NCBI GenBank assembly: GCA_016188455.1
Contig: JACPHR010000006.1
Location: 1 to 49,364, forward strand
DNA from: Candidatus Tayloriibacteriota bacterium
GTDB lineage: Bacteria > Patescibacteriota > Minisyncoccia > Phycocordibacterales > SIBU01
Length of the DNA: 49,364 bases
Direction of reading: 5' to 3'
A program made the translations under genes and the position numbers. The number at the start of each line of letters is the position of its first letter. Positions within the stretch are counted from its first letter, which is position 1. Below, in pieces: positions 1 through 8,836 of the stretch. The notes beneath the pieces were generated by a model, which was given only the letters and a program-made list of their open reading frames with translations, was not told the origin of the DNA and made no database searches.

Positions 1-141
1 CTCGGCCTTCTGCACGGAAAGCACCACGACCTCGCCGAGCTCCGCGTAACGTTTTTTTGAGCCGCCGAGCACTTTGAAAATCCTGCCGACCTTGGCGCCG
101 GAATTGTCGACGATATTGACGATGGAACGGGGCTGAATCAT
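1..141 (-). CDS. rplN: 50S ribosomal protein L14, N-terminal part (truncated by window edge)
   Basis: Reverse translation MIQPRSIVNIVDNSGAKVGRIFKVLGGSKKRYAELGEVVVLSVQKAE matches the L14 N-terminus; position in S10 operon order. Confidence 0.93.
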   Translation of the reverse strand, partial: MIQPRSIVNIVDNSGAKVGRIFKVLGGSKKRYAELGEVVVLSVQKAE

Positions 142-209
142 AAAAAATTTAAAAAATTAAAAATAAAAATTGAAAACTGTGGAATCCGCCTCCGGCGGAT
201 ACAGCAATT

Positions 210-491
210 TTACATTTTACTTTTTGCACTTTCCGTTATCCTGAAATGTTTATTCTTGGATATCGGCCGGCATGCCACAATCGTCACCCAATCTCCCAGT
301 TTCTTGCTGTTGCCGGCGTCGTGCGCCTTATAACGTTTGGTTATCCGCCTATATTTACCGTACTTTGGATGTTTGACAAACCTTTCAACGGAAACAACCG
401 CCGTGTCTTTCATCTTCACGGAAATCACTTTGCCGGAAAGCGTTTTACTTCCTCTTTTATCCGTTTTTTGTTTTTGCCAATCTTCGGCCAT
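210..491 (-). CDS. rpsQ: 30S ribosomal protein S17
   Basis: ORF KTLSGKVISVKMKDTAVVSVERFVKHPKYGKYRRITKRYKAHD; operon order. Confidence 0.95.
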   Translation of the reverse strand: MAEDWQKQKTDKRGSKTLSGKVISVKMKDTAVVSVERFVKHPKYGKYRRITKRYKAHDAGNSKKLGDWVTIVACRPISKNKHFRITESAKSKM

Positions 492-496
492 AAAAT

Positions 497-685
497 TTAT
501 TTTATTCTTTGAGCGTTAATCTCCGTCAAGATTTGGGCGATGGCGGTCCTGATGGCCCGGCCGGCTTTAACGTTTTTGATTTTACTGCCGGCCATTTCAA
601 AACGAAATGTCCGCAAGGCTTCCCGCTTTTCAAGCAGCAGTCTTTCCAACTCAACCGTGCTTTTGTCTTCGAATTCTTTCGGCAT
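497..685 (-). CDS. rpmC: 50S ribosomal protein L29
   Basis: 62 aa ORF, LLLEKREALRTFRFEMA...; operon order. Confidence 0.93.
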   Translation of the reverse strand: MPKEFEDKSTVELERLLLEKREALRTFRFEMAGSKIKNVKAGRAIRTAIAQILTEINAQRIK

Positions 686-689
686 GGTA

Positions 690-1112
690 TTAGGTCTCTC
701 GGCTGATTATTTTCGTCCCGACCGGCAGCTTGGTTCCGGCTTTTCGGAGCGCCTCGCGGGCTCCGGCCGCTTCAACGCCGTCAATTTCAAAAATGACCCT
801 GCCCGGCTTAACCTGGACGCAGTAGCCTTGCGGGTCGCCTTTGCCTTTACCCATGCCAACCTCGGCGGCTTTCTCCGTAAAAGGCCGGTCCGGAAAAACT
901 CGAATCCAGATTTTGCCCAGCTTGCCGGCCGAATGGACCATTGCTTTTCTAGCCGCTTCAAGCTGTTTCGACTCAACGCGGGCGGCAGAGATGGCTTTCA
1001 AACCGAAAGAACCGAAGGACAAATCCGTACCTCGGGTTTCAACCCAAGGGCGCTTGGCATTGCGCCTCGTGGTATGCCACTTTCTGAATTTTACTTTTTT
1101 GGGTAACAACAT
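690..1112 (-). CDS. rplP: 50S ribosomal protein L16
   Basis: MLLPKKVKFRKWHTTRRN..., GKGKGDPQGYCVQVKPGRVIFEIDGV. Confidence 0.95.
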   Translation of the reverse strand: MLLPKKVKFRKWHTTRRNAKRPWVETRGTDLSFGSFGLKAISAARVESKQLEAARKAMVHSAGKLGKIWIRVFPDRPFTEKAAEVGMGKGKGDPQGYCVQVKPGRVIFEIDGVEAAGAREALRKAGTKLPVGTKIISRET

Positions 1113-1234
1113 GAGAATAATTTAAAAACGTAAAGATTAAAAATCAAAATGACAATCCAAAATGCAAAATGGGCCGAATCGGATAATTTTAAATTTTAGA
1201 TTGTAGTTTTCCATTTTGACTTTTCAATTTTCAA

Positions 1235-1906
1235 CTATTTTCGCTGATTCTTATCAGCGAAAACCTCCCCCTTATAAACCCACACCTTAATGCCGATGTC
1301 GCCGTAGGTCATGTGGGCCTTGTCGCGGGCAAAATCAATGTCGGCGCGGAAGGTCTGGAGGGGAATCTGGCCTTTCTTAAGCTCTTCGGAACGGGCCATG
1401 TCGGCGCCGCCCAGCCGGCCGCCCAAGTAAATCTTTACGCCCTTAACGTCGCGGTTGGCCATGACTTTCTCAATGGTCTGCTTCATGACGCGGCGAAATG
1501 GCATACGTTTCTCCAGCCCCTCGACAACCATTTGGGCGACAATGGCGGCGTTGGATTCCGGCGAACGGACCTCTTCTATGTCAAGCTTCAGTTCTTGAGT
1601 GGCCAAAGCTTTCTCTCGGCGCAGCAGTTTGAGTATCTCGGTTTTTAGTTTTACCGCCCCTTCCCCGCTCTTGCCGATAATCAGCCCCGGCCGCGAGGTT
1701 TTAACGATAATTCTAAAAGTCTTTTGGCTCCGCTCAAGCTCCACGCCGGAAACATACAGGCCGCGCAACCGTTTCGCCAAAAATTCCCGGACGGCGATGT
1801 CGGCGCGCAGAAATTCCTTGTACTTGCTGTCCAAAGAAAACCAGCGGCTTTTCCAGTCGCGGATGATTCCCAGTCTATGAGAGTATGGATGGACGGTGTG
1901 ACTCAT
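1235..1906 (-). CDS. rpsC: 30S ribosomal protein S3
   Basis: KH-domain GLIIGKSGEGAVKLK and C-terminal KVWVYKGEVFADK. Confidence 0.95.
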   Translation of the reverse strand: MSHTVHPYSHRLGIIRDWKSRWFSLDSKYKEFLRADIAVREFLAKRLRGLYVSGVELERSQKTFRIIVKTSRPGLIIGKSGEGAVKLKTEILKLLRREKALATQELKLDIEEVRSPESNAAIVAQMVVEGLEKRMPFRRVMKQTIEKVMANRDVKGVKIYLGGRLGGADMARSEELKKGQIPLQTFRADIDFARDKAHMTYGDIGIKVWVYKGEVFADKNQRK

Positions 1907-1975
1907 AAAGATAATTCAAAATTTAAAAATAAAAAATCAAAATTATGGTGTCCCGCGGAGCGGGACTCAACAATT

Positions 1976-2335
1976 TTACACTTTACTCTTTACATTTTTA
2001 ACTTCAGCTCGTTCTCCGAGAATGAGCTTGATGTGGCTCGTGCGCTTTAAAATCTGATAGGCGCTGCCGCGGGCGCGCGGCATGCTGCGCTTGAGAGCTG
2101 TTCCCGCGTCAACCCGAAAATCTTTGACGTACAATGATTTTTCACCCATATCAAAAGTATTTTTGGCGTTTTTGACCGCGCTTAAAAGAAGCTTGCGAAG
2201 AGGCCGGGCCGCCGCTTTGGTTGTAAACGACAAAAGTCGCAAGGCTTCCGGCACAGAACGGCCCTTGACCATGTCGCTGACCAGCCGGACTTTCCGGGGC
2301 GACTGTCTGTAGGTTTTTAGTTGGGCGGTAATCAT
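1976..2335 (-). CDS. rplV: 50S ribosomal protein L22
   Basis: MITAQLKTYRQSPRKVRLVSDMVKGRSVPEAL; ORF track extends upstream to 2380 but the conserved N-terminus starts at 2335. Confidence 0.93.
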   Translation of the reverse strand: MITAQLKTYRQSPRKVRLVSDMVKGRSVPEALRLLSFTTKAAARPLRKLLLSAVKNAKNTFDMGEKSLYVKDFRVDAGTALKRSMPRARGSAYQILKRTSHIKLILGERAEVKNVKSKV

Positions 2336-2425
2336 GATAATGTATGACTTATTACTGAATAACTTATAACTGAATGACAAATCTGTGGTTTTTGGTTATT
2401 CAGTAATTCAGTTATAAGTTATCAG

Positions 2426-2770
2426 TTATTTCTTGGCTTCTGCCGTTGTGGCTTTGGCGGCCTGGGCGGCGGCGATTTCGCCTTCCTTGGCTTTTGTTTC
2501 TATCTCTTTCTGCATTTTGCCGCCGTGCTTGATGAACTTGCGGGTCATTGAAAATTCGCCCAGCCGATGCCCGACCATGTCTTCCGAAACAAACACTTCC
2601 GGAAAATCCTTACCGTTGTGGACCAGAAACTTAAAACCCACCATTTCAGGGCTAATCTGGCTGTCGCGCGACCAGGTTTTAACAGGCCCCGATTGCTCCG
2701 GCCGCTTGCCGGCAATCTTTTTTAAAAGCCTTGCGTCAACGTATGGGCCTTTGGAAACTGAACGGGTCAT
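2426..2770 (-). CDS. rpsS: 30S ribosomal protein S19
   Basis: MTRSVSKGPYVDARLLKKI..., VGHRLGEFSMTRKFIKHGGK. Confidence 0.95.
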   Translation of the reverse strand: MTRSVSKGPYVDARLLKKIAGKRPEQSGPVKTWSRDSQISPEMVGFKFLVHNGKDFPEVFVSEDMVGHRLGEFSMTRKFIKHGGKMQKEIETKAKEGEIAAAQAAKATTAEAKK

Positions 2771-2778
2771 TATAAAAA

Positions 2779-2843
2779 GGCTCTAGGCACTAGGCCTCAG
2801 GCTTTAGGATATCCTAGAGCCTGGCGCCTAATGTCTAGCGCCT
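2779..2843. repeat. Imperfect inverted repeat centred on GGATATCC upstream of rpsS
   Basis: CTCTAGGCACTAGGCCTCAGGCTTTAGGATATCC versus reverse complement of GGATATCCTAGAGCCTGGCGCCTAATGTCTAG. Confidence 0.8.
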
Positions 2844-2891
2844 TGGACTCGTGCGAGCGTGGCCATTATCCTAGCAGAACGGGAACGAATG

Positions 2892-4412
2892 TCAAACTCT
2901 CACTCGGCGAGCTTGCGGCGGGCGAAACCGCAAGAAAATCACAAAGTAAAACAGATAGAGAAAAACGACGAACCACAGCGGGAAATCTTTCACCGCCACC
3001 GAAGCGAAAGGCAAGTGGGAGAAAAAGGCCACCACCTGAAGCTCATAGGAAAGCAAACCGTAGGCCACAAGGGCGAAGGGGAGGGCGAGAGCCGTTGAAA
3101 GAAAACCGACGGCGCCGGCGAGGAAACCAAAAAGCATGGTGGCTGGTATGGCCGACAAAATCAAAAGATTTACCGGCAGGGCGACCAGAGACAGCTCCCC
3201 CATCTTATAGAGAAGCATCGGCAAAACGAAAATCTGGGTGGCGAGGGTGGCAACCGCCACGCTCCTCAAACTGAATTTTTCGGTCACGAAAGTGAAATAT
3301 TTTTCAAGCATCGGCGAAACATAAATCAGCGCCAAGGTGGACATGAAGCTCAGCTGAAAAGACGAGTCAAAAACCAGAATCTTTGGATTTTGCAGCACCA
3401 TCAGAAAACCGGCCAGGAGAAGCGCCCGAGTGATGTCGTAAGGCCGGCCGGTGGCCCGCGCCAGAATCACCAGAAGCGCCATGACGGTGGCGCGGACGAC
3501 GGTGGCGGAAGCCCCGACCATGACGGCGAAGAGGATGATGCCCGTTGACGCCAGAATCAACCTAAGGTTTCTTCTAAACCGGGAAAAGAGCCGTTCAATA
3601 AAAGCGGCGATAATCGTAATGTTGTAGCCGGAGAGCACCACAATGTGAATCACACCGGCCCGCCTGAAATCATCAAGCAGTTTCTGACCGAGCGAGCGCT
3701 TGGCGCCGACTAAGAGTCCGCCCAAAAGCGAGGTTTGGGGCTCGGCAAGGTTAGCGCTCACCCGTTCAAGAAAGCTTTGTTTCAAGTCAAAGAGTTTTGC
3801 CATGATGAAATTGCCCTGGCCGAACGCGACTGGTTGTATCTTGGGGCTGGTGATTTGGTAATAGACACCTTCCTTGGCCAGGTAGCTCCGATAGTCAAAA
3901 ATTTCACCCGACGGGTCGGCGAAATTTTTCGGCTTGGCGAGCCGGCCCGTGAATAGCAGCCGGTCGCCGTAACGGAATTTCGGATAGAGGTCGGAGACGA
4001 CGAGGGCCCGAGCCGCCACTGTAAATTTCTTGTCTCCTGTGACGAGCGAATCAAGCGCCACGGTTAAACGCATGGAGTTTTCTCTTTCATCCGGCTCGTC
4101 AACAACTTTTCCGAGAAGAGTGACGCGCTCGTTTAGGTGAGAGTCAAGAATCGGATTGTTTTTGTGAAGCTCCGACACGTCAAAACGCAGCATGCCTAGA
4201 GCCAGAGCAAAAACAAAAACCGGCAGGAGGGAGCGCCCCTGTCCCGTCCGCCGCGGCGGACGGGACAGGGGCGCGATATTTCCCGAAAGGTAAAGCGCTC
4301 CGGCAACGACAAGCAAAAACAACCCGAAGGCAAAACCGAAATCAAAAAACGAACGCGCCAAAATTCCCAGAACAAACCCGACGAGACATGCCAAAAGGAG
4401 TCTGTCTCTCAT
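2892..4412 (-). CDS. comEC: ComEC/Rec2-family competence membrane protein
   Basis: Multi-TM ORF with DUF4131-like N-terminus and ComEC core (LLGGLLVGAKRSLGQKLLDDFRRAGVIHIVVLSGYNITII). Confidence 0.9.
   Translation of the reverse strand: MRDRLLLACLVGFVLGILARSFFDFGFAFGLFLLVVAGALYLSGNIAPLSRPPRRTGQGRSLLPVFVFALALGMLRFDVSELHKNNPILDSHLNERVTLLGKVVDEPDERENSMRLTVALDSLVTGDKKFTVAARALVVSDLYPKFRYGDRLLFTGRLAKPKNFADPSGEIFDYRSYLAKEGVYYQITSPKIQPVAFGQGNFIMAKLFDLKQSFLERVSANLAEPQTSLLGGLLVGAKRSLGQKLLDDFRRAGVIHIVVLSGYNITIIAAFIERLFSRFRRNLRLILASTGIILFAVMVGASATVVRATVMALLVILARATGRPYDITRALLLAGFLMVLQNPKILVFDSSFQLSFMSTLALIYVSPMLEKYFTFVTEKFSLRSVAVATLATQIFVLPMLLYKMGELSLVALPVNLLILSAIPATMLFGFLAGAVGFLSTALALPFALVAYGLLSYELQVVAFFSHLPFASVAVKDFPLWFVVFLYLFYFVIFLRFRPPQARRVRV
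4233..4274. repeat. Perfect 42-bp palindrome inside comEC
   Basis: GCGCCCCTGTCCCGTCCGCCG/CGGCGGACGGGACAGGGGCGC, no loop. Confidence 0.95.
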
Positions 4413-5209
4413 CGTTCCTTAATAAGAGCGATAATTTCAGCTTCTTCTTCCGGACTTAAGACTTTCTGGTACTTTGCTCCGCTTTTGCCTTTTACGCGCG
4501 CTTCGCATTCGGCCCAAGTTTTGTGAGTTTGAACTACTCCGTCCACTTGACTTACGTAAGAATACGGTTTCGCTTTTTGCCGCGCTCTTGATTCACTCTT
4601 CGCCTGCTGTTTTTTATATGATATATCATATAAATTCAATACATTTTTAATCGGGTACTTTGATAGCGGCCCGTGATACAAAATTGGTTTTTGGCCATCC
4701 GCGAACGCTGTGGCGATTTCGTCGCAGCGCTCGTTGCCCGCCAATCCGACGTGGCCGCCAACCTGCTCCCACTCAATAGTACGATATATCGTACTATTGA
4801 GCAGTTTTTCCCACAGGTCTCGGTTTTCCACTTCTTTTTTTGTGGCAGTCTGCCATGAGTTTTTTTGCCAGCCAAAAAACCACTTGGTAATGCCTTTGAT
4901 GAGATAAGAAGAGTCAGAGTAAATAACAATTGACATTTGACTATTGACCTTTGACAAATAAGAAAGCGCTTTAATGGCCGCCTGCAACTCCATTCTGTTA
5001 TTAGTGGTGTGTTCTTCCCGCCCTCCAATTTCTTTATCCCGCCCTCCAATTTCTTTAACTTCGGCCTGTTTTGGATTTCGGATTTCGTGCTTCGGATTTC
5101 CGCCGTCATTATTTTGCGGCAAAATAATGACGGCGGCGTATCCGCCCGGCCCGGGATTGCCACGCGACGAGCCGTCAGTGAAAATGATGACTTTAGATTC
5201 AGGATTCAT
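4409..5209 (-). CDS. rnhA: Ribonuclease HI with C-terminal viroplasmin/hybrid-binding-like domain
   Basis: FTDGSSRGNPGPGGYAAVI, TTNNRMELQAAI, SDSSYLIKGI, GNERCDEIA; C-terminal YSYVSQVDGVVQTHKTWAECEARVKGKSGAKYQKVLSPEEEAE. Confidence 0.9.
   Translation of the reverse strand: MNPESKVIIFTDGSSRGNPGPGGYAAVIILPQNNDGGNPKHEIRNPKQAEVKEIGGRDKEIGGREEHTTNNRMELQAAIKALSYLSKVNSQMSIVIYSDSSYLIKGITKWFFGWQKNSWQTATKKEVENRDLWEKLLNSTIYRTIEWEQVGGHVGLAGNERCDEIATAFADGQKPILYHGPLSKYPIKNVLNLYDISYKKQQAKSESRARQKAKPYSYVSQVDGVVQTHKTWAECEARVKGKSGAKYQKVLSPEEEAEIIALIKER
4772..4801. repeat. Perfect 30-bp palindrome inside rnhA
   Basis: CTCAATAGTACGATA/TATCGTACTATTGAG. Confidence 0.95.
5100..5136. repeat. Palindrome inside rnhA, 17-bp arms, 3-nt loop
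   Basis: CCGCCGTCATTATTTTG-cgg-CAAAATAATGACGGCGG. Confidence 0.95.
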
Positions 5210-5254
5210 GATTTAAGAATTATGATTCACGTTTTATGTTCCATGCTTCACGAT

Positions 5255-6979
5255 TTAGACTACGTCAACAATCCGCAGCCGAAGCTCAGGAAAGTCGCGG
5301 AAAACGGAGCGCTCAAGGTGAGCCAGCAGATTGACGCGGTTGCCGGACTTTAGCGGAACGGAAAAATCCTCCGGCTTGACAAAAAACTTCACGGCAGAAA
5401 TTTTCTCGCCGTTTGATTTCTCAAAGATAAGTTTCAGGTGCTGTTTTTCCTTACCGAAGAGCTCAACGGCAGAAACCGCCAGCCGTTCAAACAAGAAAAG
5501 CGGTTTCGGGTTGCCGACGCCAAACGGCGCCAGTTTGGCAATATCCCGCCATACTTCCCAGTTCACTTCGTCAAGAGGGAGTTTTGCGTCTACGGTATAC
5601 AAAAAAGTATTGTCCTTGCTCATGCGCACCTTTTCGTAGGCCCGTTCAAGCTCTTCCTCCAGCAAATGCACTTTTTCAACCGTGGTGGAAAAACCGCCCG
5701 CTTCGCGGTGGCCGCCAAAATCGGAAAACACCGAGCGCGCCTCTGCCATAAGGAGCGAAAGGTCCACGCTGCCGTCCGAGCGGCACGAGCCCTTCAGTGC
5801 CGCCCCTCCTTCTCTGCCCCAGACAAATACTGGTTTGCGGTAATCCTCCACCAATGCGTTCGCCACCAGTCCCAAGAGCGCCGGCCGCCAGTTGGGATTA
5901 CCCGCGACCACCACGCTCGGCGCCCCGTTTAAGTGTCTCTCCGCCACATTCCGCCGTGCTTCCTTTACGAGCGAAGCCACCTTGCCCTTCCGCTCGTCGT
6001 TGATTTTGTTCAAGTGCCGCGCCAGGGCTCCGGCTTCCGCTTCGTCTGCCGTGGCGAACAAGCGAAACGCGTCCATCGGCGCTCCCATGCGCGAGGCCGC
6101 GTTGATGCGGGGCGCGATGGAAAAGCCGACGTCGTCTTCAGTCAGTTCCTGTTGATTCGCCCGTAGTTCGCGCAGAAGATGCCCGAATCCCAACCGCGGC
6201 GACTTGCGCAGAACCTTAAGACCGTAATAGGCAAACACCCTGTTCTCTCCCGTAAGCGGCACCATGTCCGACAAAGTAGCTATTCCTACCATATCTAAAA
6301 ACCATTTCTCAAAACCGACTGGCACTTTTGACAATTGACCATTGACATTTGACCGGAGGCGCAGAACAAGAGCTTGGATAAGTTTGAAAACTACCCCGGC
6401 GGCGCAAAGATTTTTTTCGGGATAAGTACAGCCGGATTGTTTTGGATTCAAAATGGCAAACGCTGGAGGCCCGCCCCCACACCCATCCGCAACGGATGGG
6501 TGTGGGGGTAAATGATGGTCGGTGACAATCACCTCCATGCCGAGTTTATTGGCGAGCGCCACTTCTGCCGCGTCCGCGATGCCGCAATCAACAGTGACAA
6601 GCAGTTTCGCGCCGCGCCCCGCCAGTTCCTCCACGGCGGCGCTATTCAAGCCGAAGCCTTCGTCGTGCCGGTCCGGAATATAGTTCTCAAAATTGCCGTA
6701 ACCGAGCTTTTTGAAAAAATCATGGAGCACAACGGCGCCGGGGATGCCGTCCGCGTCATAGTCGCTAAAAATAACGATACGTTCGCTTTTTTCAAATGCT
6801 TGGAGAATTCGCGATACCGCCTTCTCCATATCTTTCATCAAAAAGGGATCGTGGGTATGCGCCTCGTAATCTGGAGCCAAAAACTTTTCCGCCTCGGCTG
6901 GTGACTCTATGCCGCGATGAAACAGCAGATGGTCAAGCAATGTGGCGCCTTTGACGGGCCTCACGGCGTAGTTTTTCAT
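5255..6979 (-). CDS. recJ: Single-stranded-DNA-specific exonuclease RecJ
   Basis: VIFSDYDADGIPGAVVLHDFF, VTVDCGIAD, VTDHHLP, C-terminal DHHA1/OB regions. Confidence 0.93.
   Translation of the reverse strand: MKNYAVRPVKGATLLDHLLFHRGIESPAEAEKFLAPDYEAHTHDPFLMKDMEKAVSRILQAFEKSERIVIFSDYDADGIPGAVVLHDFFKKLGYGNFENYIPDRHDEGFGLNSAAVEELAGRGAKLLVTVDCGIADAAEVALANKLGMEVIVTDHHLPPHPSVADGCGGGPPAFAILNPKQSGCTYPEKNLCAAGVVFKLIQALVLRLRSNVNGQLSKVPVGFEKWFLDMVGIATLSDMVPLTGENRVFAYYGLKVLRKSPRLGFGHLLRELRANQQELTEDDVGFSIAPRINAASRMGAPMDAFRLFATADEAEAGALARHLNKINDERKGKVASLVKEARRNVAERHLNGAPSVVVAGNPNWRPALLGLVANALVEDYRKPVFVWGREGGAALKGSCRSDGSVDLSLLMAEARSVFSDFGGHREAGGFSTTVEKVHLLEEELERAYEKVRMSKDNTFLYTVDAKLPLDEVNWEVWRDIAKLAPFGVGNPKPLFLFERLAVSAVELFGKEKQHLKLIFEKSNGEKISAVKFFVKPEDFSVPLKSGNRVNLLAHLERSVFRDFPELRLRIVDVV
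6474..6508. repeat. Palindrome inside recJ, 16-bp arms, 3-nt loop
   Basis: CCCCCACACCCATCCG-caa-CGGATGGGTGTGGGGG. Confidence 0.95.
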
Positions 6980-7057
6980 TTTGATATTGTATCACAAAGG
7001 CCGCTTTTTCTTTTTTCCCTATTTACTATTTTCTATTTTCTATTTACTATTCTCCGT

Positions 7058-7462
7058 ATGGGATGTGTCTTCTGCAAAGTAATCTCGGGCGAACTGCCTT
7101 CATCAAAAGTCTACGAGGACGAAGAGGTGTTCGCTTTTCTTGACATCAAGCCGGTCAATCCGGGGCACGCTTTGGTTATCCCCAAAAAGCATTTTGAGAG
7201 CATTCACGATACGCCGGACGAGCTGGTGGCAAAAATGAGCGTCATCGCCAAAAAAATCGCCGGCGTCATAGAGCAAAAACTCGGCGCGAAAGGCGTGAAC
7301 ATTGGCATGAACAACGGAGTAGCCGCCGGCCAAATCGTCTTCCACGCCCACATCCACATCATGCCCCGCTATGGCACGGACTCCTTCAAACTCTGGGCGG
7401 GCAAAGAGTACAAGATGGGCGAACGGGAGAGTGTGGCGGAAAAAATAAAATCCGGTCTCTAG
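7058..7462 (+). CDS. HIT family hydrolase
   Basis: MGCVFCKVISGELPSSKVYEDEEVFAFLDI... HAHIHIMPR. Confidence 0.93.
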   Translation: MGCVFCKVISGELPSSKVYEDEEVFAFLDIKPVNPGHALVIPKKHFESIHDTPDELVAKMSVIAKKIAGVIEQKLGAKGVNIGMNNGVAAGQIVFHAHIHIMPRYGTDSFKLWAGKEYKMGERESVAEKIKSGL

Positions 7463-7469
7463 CATATAA

Positions 7470-7511
7470 ACACGCATGCATTATTCGCGACCGTGAATAA
7501 TGCATCCGTGT
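7470..7511. repeat. Imperfect palindrome between HIT and pgk
   Basis: ACACGCATGCATTATTCGCGACCGTGAATAATGCATCCGTGT. Confidence 0.85.
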
Positions 7512-7591
7512 ATCAATGTTATTAAAATCATTCCAACATTCTGTAGAATTCACACTTAGTCAACCGCTCCGGCACACTCACGCGGTACAGA

Positions 7592-7625
7592 GGTAAGCAA
7601 CAACGCTGTAGCGTTGTTACTTACC
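7592..7625. repeat. Palindrome (one mismatch) between HIT and pgk
   Basis: GGTAAGCAACAACGCT-gt-AGCGTTGTTACTTACC. Confidence 0.9.
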
Positions 7626-7644
7626 GATTAGATATTTCCATTTT

Positions 7645-7690
7645 ACCATCCATCTTTAAGATTGCTATAGCAATCTTAAAGATGGATGGT
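7645..7690. repeat. Perfect 46-bp palindrome; its core recurs at 48935-48980
   Basis: ACCATCCATCTTTAAGATTGCTA/TAGCAATCTTAAAGATGGATGGT. Confidence 0.95.
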
Positions 7691-7705
7691 GTTTGCGCTT
7701 AAAAA

Positions 7706-8836
7706 TTACACTGAATTCTCGAGCGCCTCGATTCCCGGCAGAGTTTCGTTCGCCAGAAAATCAAGCATGGCGCCGCCGCCGGTGGAGACAAAAGAGAATT
7801 TGTCCAAGACGTTGATTTTTGAAATGCAAGCCAGAGTATCGCCGCCGCCGACAATCGTTTCGGCGGAGGACGCCACAATCGCTTTAGCCAGCGCTTCAGT
7901 GCCGGCGGCAAAGCCTTTTTCATAAACGCCGAGCGTGCCGTTCCAGAGAATAAATTTGGCTGAGGCGAACTTTTCCGCGAGTAAGGCGAGCGTCTCCGGC
8001 CCGGCGTCAAGAATATTGTCGCCGGGTAAAACTTCGGCCGGCTTTTTCGTCGCCCGTTTGCCGGCATTTTCCGCCACAACGTCAACCGGCAGAATGAGTT
8101 TGGGACTTTGGAGTACGCCGGCAAAACCAAAATCCGCCTCGGAATGTTTTGAAAGACCGATTTCGCGGCCTTGGACCTTAAAAAGATCGTTGGCCAGCGC
8201 CCCGCCGATAAACACGGAGTCGGCTGACCGGAGAAATTTTTTGACCAATGGCAACTTTGTTTCAAACTTGGCGCCGGCCAAGACAAAGACAAAGGGCCTG
8301 GGCGCTTTAAAAGCGCGCGCCAAGCGCGCCGCTTCTTCCGCCAATAAAAAGCCCGCGTAACTCGGCAAAAATTTTGGTATGCCGACGATTGAGGCGTGGG
8401 CGCGGTGGGAAACCGAAAAGGCGTCGTTGACGTAAACGTCCCCGAAGGAAGCGAGGGTTTTGGCAAAGTCCGGATTATCGGCAACCTCGCCCGGGTCGCG
8501 CCGCAGATTTTCAAGAAAGAGGACGCCGCCGGGCTCTAGCGTCTTGAGGCTCCCGGGCAATTCGGCGAGCGACGGTACGAACTTCAGACTGACGAACTGG
8601 TTGAGATGTTCGGCGACAAGTTTCAGGGAATCCGTTTCCTGACTGTCGGTGTGCGCCAAAATAACCGTGCGGGCACGCCGCCCCACGAGGTGCTGAAGCG
8701 TCGGCAGAGAGCGCCGCAGGCGAAAATCGTCCCGCACTTGGCCCCCGACAATCGGGAGATTAAGGTCAAGTCGAAGTAAAACAGTCGCACCGGGGGAAAT
8801 TACCGTCTCGTCAACCGTTTTAAAATTAAAGCCCAT
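7706..8836 (-). CDS. pgk: Phosphoglycerate kinase
   Basis: LLRLDLNLPIVGGQVRDDFRL..., FVFVLAGAKFETKLPLV, GGGDT; start at MGFNFKTVDE; overlaps tpiA end. Confidence 0.93.
   Translation of the reverse strand: MGFNFKTVDETVISPGATVLLRLDLNLPIVGGQVRDDFRLRRSLPTLQHLVGRRARTVILAHTDSQETDSLKLVAEHLNQFVSLKFVPSLAELPGSLKTLEPGGVLFLENLRRDPGEVADNPDFAKTLASFGDVYVNDAFSVSHRAHASIVGIPKFLPSYAGFLLAEEAARLARAFKAPRPFVFVLAGAKFETKLPLVKKFLRSADSVFIGGALANDLFKVQGREIGLSKHSEADFGFAGVLQSPKLILPVDVVAENAGKRATKKPAEVLPGDNILDAGPETLALLAEKFASAKFILWNGTLGVYEKGFAAGTEALAKAIVASSAETIVGGGDTLACISKINVLDKFSFVSTGGGAMLDFLANETLPGIEALENSV

Noticed and set aside
2831-3274. 147-aa plus-strand ORF opposite comEC
   Set aside because: Antisense to a clear ComEC coding region; low-complexity Lys/Arg/Pro composition typical of reverse-frame translation
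7470-7690. Calling all palindromes simple terminators
   Set aside because: Several lie inside ORFs, many lack U-tracts and two are perfect 46-bp repeats found at distant loci
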